From the NCBI GenBank assembly GCA_947462335.1, contig OX381710.1:63979303-64043302 (forward strand): 64,000 nucleotides of DNA, written 5' to 3'. The translations under genes were made by a program, and so were the position numbers. The notes beneath the pieces were generated by a model. The model saw only the letters and a list, made by a program, of their open reading frames with translations. It made no database searches and was not told the origin of the DNA. Positions 58,901 to 64,000 of the stretch are shown here, piece after piece (position 1 is the first letter of the stretch; each line of letters begins with the position of its first letter). The stretch is from Harmothoe impar (lineage: Eukaryota; Annelida; Polychaeta; Phyllodocida; Polynoidae).

Positions 58901-61610
58901 CCCTATTCACAAGTAAACCTACAACATAATTTTTTTTAAACTTTTGAATACAAACATTTTGGGGTTAATTTCAGTTATATCTACACACATATCTTGTGAT
59001 GTGAGGGATTCTTTTTAAAGAAAAATAAAACTACCCTCTCACCCTCCAGCACAGAAATATAAGAATGAACTTTTTGGCCACTCCAAAAAAGTTGGTCTCT
59101 GGACTTCTAGAATTCAATTCTTTTTGGGGGAAAAAGCACAAACGCTTCGTTATCCTTTGCCAACTGGCTGGTAAAAAAGAAAAGCTCTTTGCAAGTGTAA
59201 ATTCATATACCAACTTTTTAGGGCTGTGGCCTTTTTGACAGTGAAGCTGAAAAGTATCAGGAAGCACTACTAAGGGCCACTACTATTTGGATTTTCTAAT
59301 CTACGAAAAGGTGGGATTTCCATTGTTTGGATATAAAAATATAAAATATACTTTTAGTTCTTTAGTCCATACTAGCACAGATCCCCAAAGGCACCACATA
59401 TATACCAGTAGAACTGTGGATCTATCTACAGATTTACAGGGAGACAAAATGTGAAACACAACTTGAGATGTGTGCGGCAGGGATGAGTACGACTGACTGT
59501 GACAGCAACCGCAACATTCGCTCTGGACACCATTCGCATGCCCATATACGCAACCACCCAGCCCTCAAACATTTACGACAAATGACATAGTCAGTGCGAG
59601 TGGTGTCCAGAACCAACAGCTGTAGACGGCCATTCTGAGAGGGTAGCACAAGGAGACACCAGGTGGCAGCAGCAGTATAGGTGATACTTACAAGCTGCTC
59701 ATGGTAGGCAGAGTGTACAAAGGGTAAAGTATCAGTTACAGCAACAGGCGCTCAGTCTACATGTCAACCAAGTCTACTGGTCTCCACAGCAAACTGACAC
59801 TTATCGAACATTGCACTTCTCTGCGTTTACTGGAGCGACTGTCCGCCACACTGCATAGTGACGTTGGCAGGCATTGGTCCAACGGCAAGAAGTATCTTTG
59901 CTGTGATTGGTTCATTGCCTAACGCGTACCACGTACAAGTACGGTACAATATTGTACGTGTGCGTTACTGTGTGGCAGACCGTCGCTCCAGGAACAGCCG
60001 CAGGTAAAGTGGATGATTTGTGACAGTTTGCTCTGGAGACTAGGTATCGTATGTTGACATTATCAATGTCCTGACCCGACCCAAATCAGTTTGACCCGAC
60101 CGGAAGTTTGACATGACGAATACGATGACTGGTTAGACAAAATATGTTCAACTGCTGGGCCCTTCTGATCCATGTACTTTCAATTTGAAATAAGTTGAGA
60201 CAGTTACCAAACTATAGACTTCTTACATGGTAAGTTTGTCGCATACTAGTCATAGATTTGAGACTTACAGTCATAAACTTATGATAAAGCCAAACCCAAG
60301 ATAAATGCAACTCGTTTTTCTGTTAATTAGCTCTATAGCAGTACAATGTGCGCATTAAATAAAGGAGAATGTGCAAACGTAATTCAAACAAATTTGTTAC
60401 TTTTGTTAAACGTGAACAAGTGCTACTTGTAAAACCCCAAATTGCTGGTTTAGAAGGCGCTGTTTGCCGTGCACTGTCTCCGCACCACAACCTTGCCACA
60501 TGCCATTCTGCCGCTTTACTACGGATAATCCCTTATGGACGACATGATGCCTCAAAGCTCCATGTGCTTCATTGGGGCATCATGGTGACCCTTCGAGAGT
60601 GGATCGTTCGGCATGATGCATGAATGCAGTACAGGCGAGTTACTCTCCAGAGATGCATTACTGAAGTCAAGGCTTTTAAATTGATTGACATCTGTATAAT
60701 TCTCTGTCTCATAATAGGGACATAATGAATTAACATTGGCTGTGATTCTGGTAAATCTGTCTCATCGGCAACATTGTTAACAGCCGTCTCCATGTGAACA
60801 CGGTAACACATCACTTTATCATGGGTGGCAGTTTTTGTGGCAGGGCGCTTCCTCAAAGACAGGTGTTAGAAACAAGCAAGCACTAATTACCGTTCCACGA
60901 ACCTCCAACATTTTGTTCATCAACTGCTCGGCCTCCTCGTGAGCCGTGGCAAAGTTCTCCCGACACTAAAACCAAACATGGTCCATGAAATACACGCGTG
61001 GTACAGAGGGTCAGTATTAAACATGGCAAAGCGGAGATTTATCAATTTTTTTTATTTTTTTTTTTTACTTTGTTTCAATCCAATGAAAATGTGCCTTTTA
61101 AGCTTGAATGAATTCGTTCATATTTAAAGGTATATGCAATTGTTAAAATATAATAGTATCAGTATTTCTTTTGTGAAATATTAATAATTCATGTTTCTTT
61201 TTGAATAAAATGAAAAAAGGATGATGAGGTGTGTGACGTACCTTCTGCAGCTTACACTGCAGGTCCTGCATGTAGGGCCGCATGTCTGTCGCCACCTCGT
61301 GACCTGCTCACACACAACACACATTTGTTATTATAAGTGTTTTGGTATTTTCCATATTTCCTTTGCAGATTTTTCATATTTTTCCAGAAGAAAGATTGGA
61401 TTTGCACAGACTATTCTGCCGACAACTTTAAGACCGTTAGTCAAAGCTATATGGTAGGCTCTAAATATTGTATAGCTGAAAAATCGATATTTTACTTTGT
61501 AAATACTTGATTATTAATGAAATGCTGACAGAGTTGGTATGCCATGTAGTTGCAACAGATAACTGACCTTGGTGGTAGAAGGTGAGCCAGCCGTACATGA
61601 AGCCGAGTAA
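34372..61610 (-). CDS. ARHGAP26-like: GRAF-family Rho GTPase-activating protein (BAR-PH-RhoGAP-SH3), 5' end missing
   Basis: Cytoplasmic membrane-bending RhoGAP, orthologous in layout to ARHGAP26/10/42 and fly Graf; OPHN1 is excluded by the C-terminal SH3. Exons in coding order: 61568-61610, 61242-61303, 60891-60965, 58528-58591, 57570-57667, 56938-57032, 54540-54618, 54307-54346, 53707-53769, 52686-52760, 52376-52463, 52002-52060, 51212-51317, 50637-50796, 49846-50311, 46436-46480, 43966-44076, 43302-43365, 35335-35403, 34842-34921, 34372-34463. They total 2034 bases, keep phase at every junction and end with TAA at 34372-34374. Vertebrate relatives are about 750-870 residues; here the first part of the BAR domain is not in view. 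The introns hold many MITEs and a giant minisatellite. Confidence 0.93.
35047..35149. mobile_element. TTAA-type hairpin MITE, partial
   Basis: Contains GCATTTATGCATCATGATGA and ends GTTATAGGG with TTAA at 35150-35153. Left terminus missing. Lies in a GRAF intron. Confidence 0.45.
35583..35624. mobile_element. Minimal 42-bp form of the TTAA-type MITE
   Basis: CCCTTTAAGGGTCGCATA is joined through TTC to TATGCGGCCCTTAAATGG, i.e. two termini with almost no interior. It is flanked by CTAA and TTAA. Confidence 0.6.
36105..36316. repeat. 21-bp minisatellite, short block (about 10 units)
   Basis: Units of CTCTGGTGCACTTTGGTGGAC with GTGTACTTT, GTGCGCTTT and ATTGTGCTTT variants. Same unit as the large block 1.2 kb downstream. 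Confidence 0.95.
36317..36341. repeat. (GATT)n microsatellite
   Basis: About six GATT units directly follow the short minisatellite block. Confidence 0.95.
36342..37557. other. Unique-looking DNA between the two minisatellite blocks
   Basis: No gene recognised. A frame from 37062 repeats [12 protein letters not shown] twice but has no family resemblance. Confidence 0.35.
37558..40990. repeat. Large 21-bp minisatellite array, about 160 units
   Basis: Roughly 3.4 kb of CTCTGGTGCACTTTGGTGGAC-like units. The main variants are -GGTGGACCTCT- and -GGTGCACCCCT-; rarer ones include GGAGTTCT, TATTGCACC and TACCACACC. Blocks with the same variant order recur (for example around 38600 and 38800, and around 39700 and 40170), so it grew partly by duplicating multi-unit segments. 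Because 21 is a multiple of 3 and the unit has no stop in any frame, all six frames stay open for hundreds of codons. Confidence 0.97.
41407..42547. other. GRAF intron sequence, nothing recognised
   Basis: No coding or repeat structure stands out, apart from a GC-richer patch near 42300-42500. Confidence 0.35.
42548..42825. mobile_element. TTAA-type hairpin MITE, long degenerate copy
   Basis: Contains AATGCAGCCCTGGCGAGTAA, GTCGGCATGATGCA and GATACACCCCC in family order. Terminal CCCTTTAA is followed by changed bases. Confidence 0.5.
43517..43928. mobile_element. TTAA-type hairpin MITE, composite copy
   Basis: Two head-to-tail interiors (ATGCAGCC... and GCATGATGC...) end in GCCGTCCTTAAAGGG with TTAA at 43929-43932, probably one copy nested in or fused to another. 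Confidence 0.55.
44202..44432. mobile_element. TTAA-type hairpin MITE
   Basis: Starts ACCCTTTAAAGGACGCATAA, carries CATGAATGCAGCCCTGGGGA, and ends GCAGCCCTTAAAGG. The flanking TTAA is eroded on both sides. Confidence 0.6.
44441..45200. other. GRAF intron sequence, nothing recognised
   Basis: AT-rich; no coding or repeat signal seen. Confidence 0.35.
45203..45319. mobile_element. TTAA-type hairpin MITE, short copy
   Basis: CCCCTTTAAGGCCGCAGTGC at the left, GATGCATTCATGCATCATGA in the middle, GTGGCCCTTAAAAGG at the right. Confidence 0.55.
45541..45724. mobile_element. TTAA-type hairpin MITE
   Basis: Left TTTTAAGGGCGGCATAGTG, right TGTGGCCCTTGGCGGGTTA, with GTCATGATGCATGAATTTC inside. Confidence 0.5.
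45821..46007. mobile_element. TTAA-type hairpin MITE, best-preserved ends
   Basis: CCCTTTAAGGACTGCATAAT ... GCTAGCCTTAAAGGG, flanked by TTAA at 45817-45820 and 46008-46011. TTAA target sites with CCC-starting inverted repeats are the piggyBac pattern. No transposase is present. Confidence 0.75.
47388..47545. mobile_element. TTAA-type hairpin MITE, interior only
   Basis: ATGAATGCAGCCCTGGCGAT...CGCCAGTTCTGCAGTCAT hairpin followed by GGTCGTCATGATGCACCAA. Ends lost. Confidence 0.45.
48280..48425. repeat. Decayed relative of the 6958-7377 transposon
   Basis: AGGGTAGACAATCTACC at one end and GATAGTATCTACCCCG at the other, with TGTGGGCCTGGA and CCCCGGGCCAGGG between, as in the 420-bp element. Confidence 0.5.
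48628..48720. mobile_element. TTAA-type hairpin MITE fragment
   Basis: GGCCATCATGCTTGAATGCA to GGCCCTTACATGGTTA, right half only. Confidence 0.4.
48819..49000. mobile_element. TTAA-type hairpin MITE
   Basis: CCCTTAAGGACGGCATCATG ... GCTGCCCTTAGAGGG with TTAA at 48815-48818 and 49001-49004; 182 bases. Confidence 0.75.
49139..49381. mobile_element. TTAA-type hairpin MITE
   Basis: CCCTTTAAGCACCGCACCAC ... GCTGCCCTTAAAGGG with TTAA at 49135-49138 and 49382-49385; 243 bases. Confidence 0.75.
51034..51150. mobile_element. TTAA-type hairpin MITE fragment
   Basis: GGGGCTGCATTCATGCATCA preceded by GTCATGATGCAGGCATTCA; both ends eroded. Confidence 0.4.
51395..51570. mobile_element. TTAA-type hairpin MITE, rearranged copy
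   Basis: GTCGTCATGATGCACCAATG, then ACATGATGCATCAATGC and CATTCATGCGTCATACTGG. Segment order differs from intact copies. Confidence 0.4.
52160..52343. mobile_element. TTAA-type hairpin MITE
   Basis: GATGCATGAATGCAGTTCTG at the left, GCTGCCCTTAAAGGGTT at the right. Lies 33 bases from a GAP-domain exon. Confidence 0.5.
52996..53240. mobile_element. TTAA-type hairpin MITE
   Basis: CCTTTAAGGACGGCATGATA ... GCGGTCCGTAAAGG, with the AATGCAGCCCTGGCAAGTAA arm intact. A near-duplicate is at 53438-53668, and the flanking text (CAGCGGCTTCTGAAGACTA) is also repeated, so a segment holding the MITE was duplicated. Confidence 0.6.
53438..53668. mobile_element. TTAA-type hairpin MITE (duplicate of the copy at 52996)
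   Basis: GATGGACGGCATGATATATT ... CGTAAAGGG with TTAA at 53669-53672. The central hairpin CCTTGGCGAGTAACTCGCCA is perfect but for one base. Confidence 0.65.
55088..55217. mobile_element. TTAA-type hairpin MITE, short form
   Basis: CCCTTTAAGGACGGCATGGT ... GTCGTCCGTAAATGG with TTAA at 55084-55087 and 55218-55221; 130 bases. Confidence 0.75.
55528..55640. mobile_element. TTAA-type hairpin MITE fragment
   Basis: TTTACGGGCAGCATAGTGC and GATGCACCAATGCAGTGCC; no intact right end. Confidence 0.4.
55757..55966. mobile_element. TTAA-type hairpin MITE
   Basis: TGTCCTTTAAGTGCTGCATA ... GCGGCCCGTAAAGGGC, interior GTCATGATGCATGAATGCAG. Confidence 0.55.
56670..56885. mobile_element. TTAA-type hairpin MITE
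   Basis: CCTTTTAAGGACCGCATAGT ... TGGCCTTAAAGGGTTA, lying 53 bases from a PH-domain exon. Confidence 0.55.
57105..57330. mobile_element. TTAA-type hairpin MITE, decayed
   Basis: CAGGATGCATGAATGCAGCA, GGGTTGCATCCATGCATCAT and CACTGCATTGATGCATCATG in family order, with ends eroded. Confidence 0.4.
57355..57531. mobile_element. TTAA-type hairpin MITE
   Basis: CCCATTAAAGACGCCATAAT ... GCCGTCCTTAAAGGG with TTAA at 57351-57354 and 57532-57535; 177 bases. Confidence 0.75.
57778..58225. mobile_element. 448-bp DNA transposon relic carrying X-box and DR1 motifs
   Basis: Ends GGTGTCACGGTACAAAT and the inverted ATTTGTACTGTGACACC; TTAT is duplicated at 57774-57777 and 58226-58229. Inside are GTTGCCATGGAAAC (about 57962), TGACCTTGACCTTTGACCCC (58021-58040) and GTTACCATGGCAAC (about 58059), i.e. 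two RFX-type X-boxes around a nuclear-receptor DR1 with an extra half-site. Intronic in GRAF, between PH exons. Confidence 0.65.
58592..59779. other. GRAF intron sequence, mostly plain
   Basis: No exon or clear repeat seen. A short CACGT run (about 58609-58628) next to the exon is the only pattern. Confidence 0.35.
59780..60040. mobile_element. 261-bp foldback element
   Basis: GTCTCCACAGCAAACTGACA at the left is mirrored by TGACAGTTTGCTCTGGAGAC at the right. Inner arms TGGAGCGACTGTCCGCCACA and TGTGGCAGACCGTCGCTCCA also pair, and the centre holds GTACAATATTGTAC. Confidence 0.65.
60528..60660. mobile_element. TTAA-type hairpin MITE fragment
   Basis: CCCTTATGGACGACATGATG, then GGCATGATGCATGAATGCAG; the right half is missing. 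Confidence 0.4.
60891..61610 (-). other. C-terminal BAR-domain exons of the GRAF gene
   Basis: Exons 61568-61610 ([14 protein letters not shown]), 61242-61303 ([20 protein letters not shown]) and 60891-60965 ([19 protein letters not shown]) correspond to the last BAR helix and the link to PH. The first, longer part of the BAR domain is not found in the remaining 2.4 kb, which a transposon occupies; it should lie to the right. Confidence 0.85.
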
Positions 61611-61867
61611 CTGAAACACAACATCCACGTCACACACTTGTATACTCAAGTTTAACATCCATTTAACTATTCTTTAACATGAGAACATTATATATTATGT
61701 TCTGCAGTGTCAATGTTGGGCTAACTAACTCTTAGGTAACATGTTGTCTAGAAACTAAACCCTAAATTCTGCTGAGTTATCTTAGGAGATATTTCCACTC
61801 CCTAGTACACATATATACATGGAGGCAGGGGCAATTGCTGGGTAGATTAATGTCTGGCCGCTCATTT

Positions 61868-61944
61868 ATCCTTTAAGGGCGGCAAAGCACTTTAACGCAC
61901 TTTGACCTCTGTTGTCATAACGCATGAATGCAGCCTTGATGAGT
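61868..61944. mobile_element. TTAA-type hairpin MITE, cut by the adjacent inverted repeat
   Basis: CCTTTAAGGGCGGCAAAGCA to CATGAATGCAGCCTTGATGA, then stops exactly where the 97-bp inverted repeat begins, as if that element inserted into the MITE. Confidence 0.5.
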
Positions 61945-62323
61945 AATATAAGATTAATCGAATACTTACCATGTAATATAAGTATGATGATTAATCGTTG
62001 TTCTTCGAGAGACAGATAAACATATCTGTTGAGTACACAGGAGATGCACTTCCGGTTCCGGATCAGATTAGCGCCCACATGCAGTGAATCTTTTGCTGAA
62101 AATAAAACATCTGGAAATAGTACACAGTAGTGCTCTTTTTACTTTGTCTAAATAGCACCCACATGAGTAGGTGAGAGATTATACCGCTAGTAGTAATCTT
62201 CTTCATCCTGGGGATGGATGGGTGGGCCTGTGTACTCAACAGATATGTTTATCTGTCTCTCGAAGAACAACGATTAATCATCATACTTATATTACATGGT
62301 AAGTATTCGATTAATCTTATATT
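61945..62323. repeat. Perfect 97-bp inverted repeat with 185-bp spacer
   Basis: 61945-62041 and 62227-62323 are exact reverse complements; the right arm starts CCTGTGTACTCAACAGATAT. The lack of any mismatch points to recent origin or ongoing correction. It probably belongs to the terminal region of the adjacent tyrosine-recombinase element. Confidence 0.9.
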
Positions 62324-62756
62324 CTTCTTCACGACAGTAAACATTCTGTCGACACAGGAGACTTCAAAGTTCAGCTAGATTCACTGCTTATTTCCCATAA
62401 TGTTACTCTCCCATAAAGGACTGTAACTTCTCATATAGGATAACAGAAAATATATACTTTATTTCACCTAAAGGTGATGTTCTATTGCCTTGTGATATGG
62501 TTTTGACTAGGTTGCATGACATTTTGCTATTTAGCAAAGAAGGCATAACTGCCATACAGTTCACCACAGCTGTGGCAGTGTTATTGTCCATCATAGAAAA
62601 AGTTTTTATCACATACAAATAACTGCTGCCTCTAGAAAGGCTTATGACTATAATCAGCCAATAGAGTTCATACAAACTATCGTTACGGCAAAAGGGCCAA
62701 AATTCTCCCCTTTTGAGGTTTTTCCCCCAAAAAGGATCTGAAAATTTTGTTCCCAG
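62324..62756. other. Non-coding part between inverted repeat and recombinase
   Basis: AT-rich. Likely 3' untranslated part of the recombinase element; no other feature seen. Confidence 0.4.
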
Positions 62757-63665
62757 CTACTCGACTGATTCCTCCAGGAGAATCCTGGCTAGCGTCTTGG
62801 GAGGCTTGGGGTTCTCAATAGGCTTGTTGTAGTGCTTAGCCATGGTCTTGGCACCTTTCCAAGACCCATGCCTAAGCAAAACAGCAGTCGATACACCGAG
62901 TCTCCCTCCCGCAGAGGTGCTGGCACCCCTGGTGGAGTGAGCTCGGTATACCCTGGTGTCCACCCCAGCTGCGGAAAGCACCGCAAGGACCCATCGCTTT
63001 GATGAGTCCTGCCCAATCTCGCCAAATGGCTTGCGGAAGGACAAGAAGCGCGAGTGTTTTCTTCGCCCTTCCTTGTCCAACCTGACTGGCTCCGTGACCC
63101 GCACGTAACGTTTCAGGGCACAGACGACGCACAGAGTCTCCTCCTCGTGGAATGGTTCCAGGACCAGTTCTTTGAGGGGTTCCCCAGTACGCGCTGTTTT
63201 CATCAGACCCTTCAGAACGAAACGCGCAGACCCCGAACCCAGCCAAGTCAGATTGCGGAGATCAAGCGCAGGGATGACCTGACCTCTTTGGCCCGACACC
63301 AGCAGAATCAGCATCGTTAGCTTGAACCCCAAGAACTGGGTGGACAAGCCTTCATTGGCACCCCAACGCTGGAATATGCTGAACACCAGCCTAATATCCC
63401 AGAACTTGTTGTATCTGGGAGAAGGAGGATTCCTTCGATAGGCGGTGCGGACGGCCCTGCACACCCAATAGTGGGTGCCCATGGTCTTCCCGTTGTCAAG
63501 GTTTTTCACTAAAACCGACAACGCACATCTGGCAGCGTTAACAGTGCCAAAAGCCCTGCCCTTTTCCGAAAGCAAGCGGTGGACCTCCAAAGACGTGGTT
63601 GACAGCTGCAACGTGTACGACATGATTGACAGCTGCAACGTGTACGACGTGGTTGACAGCTGCAA
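62757..63665 (-). CDS. Tyrosine recombinase of a DIRS-like retroelement, C-terminal part
   Basis: About 280 residues match the tyrosine recombinases of DIRS-type retrotransposons, which integrate circular cDNA. The core-binding part has GRAFGTVNAARCALSVLV and NPPSPRYNKFWDI. The catalytic part has the first Arg in LLVSGQRGQVIPALDLRNL, HSTRGASTSAG (HxxR), LRHGSWKGAKTMAKHY with the terminal Tyr, and a stop at 62757. The first about 25 residues of the frame (from 63665) are translated minisatellite, so the true N-terminus is lost or interrupted. RT and RNase H domains, if present, would lie beyond 64000. The catalytic residues look complete, but the element may be dead. Confidence 0.8.
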   Translation of the reverse strand: MQLSTTSYTLQLSIMSYTLQLSTTSLEVHRLLSEKGRAFGTVNAARCALSVLVKNLDNGKTMGTHYWVCRAVRTAYRRNPPSPRYNKFWDIRLVFSIFQRWGANEGLSTQFLGFKLTMLILLVSGQRGQVIPALDLRNLTWLGSGSARFVLKGLMKTARTGEPLKELVLEPFHEEETLCVVCALKRYVRVTEPVRLDKEGRRKHSRFLSFRKPFGEIGQDSSKRWVLAVLSAAGVDTRVYRAHSTRGASTSAGGRLGVSTAVLLRHGSWKGAKTMAKHYNKPIENPKPPKTLARILLEESVE

Positions 63666-64000
63666 CGTCTATGACGTGATTGACAGCTGCAACGTGTACG
63701 ACATGTTTGACAGCTGCAACATCTACGACGTTATTGACAGATGCAACGTCTAGGACGTGGTTGACGGCTGCAACGTCTAAGACGTGATTGACAGCTGCAA
63801 CGTCTAAGACGTGATTGACAGCTGCCATGTCTACAACGTGATTGACAGCTGCAACGTGTACGACGTGATTGACAGCTGACGTGTTTACAATATAAATGTC
63901 ATCTGCAACGTCTACGACTTGATTGACATCACATGTTTGCCGGCGGATTGACAGCTGCAACGTCTAGGACGTTATTGACAGATGCAATGTCTACGACATG
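63596..64000. repeat. 27-bp minisatellite, about 15 units, running off the window
   Basis: The unit GTTGACAGCTGCAACGTGTA + CGACGTG repeats every 27 bases (starts of GACAGCTGC at 63601, 63628, 63655, 63682, 63709), then with some drift to the end. Both strands read open for 9-residue repeats, which is a by-product. Confidence 0.93.

Noticed and set aside
61866..62095. A BAR-domain exon of GRAF on the - strand
   Set aside because: The frame lies mostly in the 97-bp inverted repeat, its mirror occurs 185 bp away, and the residues do not match the BAR helix expected before LLGFMYG.
63538..63960. A 140-codon - strand frame with AVNHVVHVA repeats
   Set aside because: Translation of the 27-bp minisatellite, not a protein family.

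Overview
The window is nuclear DNA from an animal. Its genes have many short exons with GT-AG introns, the spacers are long and AT-rich, and small DNA transposons, minisatellites and a tyrosine-recombinase element are abundant. The protein families (SLC5 symporters, cytosolic sulfotransferase, rhodopsin-type GPCR, GRAF-type RhoGAP) fit an invertebrate, probably marine, but the species cannot be named from the sequence. All gene models were read by eye from protein similarity, splice signals and codon phase. The exon lengths of the two full chains below add up to whole numbers of codons.

Left third (1-22 kb): two tandem sodium/solute symporter genes on the + strand. Copy A (185-5800) enters from beyond the left edge. 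Copy B (9312-17816) is complete, with 16 exons and 583 codons plus stop. Where they overlap, the copies share intron positions, phases and an unusual GC donor. A third, decayed genomic fragment of copy A lies at 21051-21857, in a patch of shuffled repeats that also holds a 156-bp tandem array.

Middle (22-30 kb): a TATA box with a possible first exon (about 23.1 kb), a sulfotransferase gene on the - strand that looks dead (premature TAA and loss of the C-terminal PAPS-binding segment), and a complete class A GPCR on the + strand (28247-29278). A 750-bp tandem/inverted repeat full of TGCCCTCAGGGCA-like palindromes lies directly upstream of the GPCR.

Right half (34-62 kb): one large - strand gene for a GRAF-family RhoGAP (end of BAR, PH, RhoGAP, Ser/Pro-rich linker, SH3). 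Twenty-one exons were recovered, giving 677 codons plus stop; the N-terminal BAR exons lie past the right edge or were not found. Its introns are crowded with about 20 copies of a TTAA-flanked hairpin MITE. Its 7.9-kb intron carries a 5.6-kb element holding a 3.4-kb array of 21-bp repeats that is open in all six frames and is not a gene.

Right edge (61.9-64 kb): the C-terminal part of a DIRS-like tyrosine recombinase on the - strand, a perfect 97-bp inverted repeat, and a 27-bp minisatellite running off the window.
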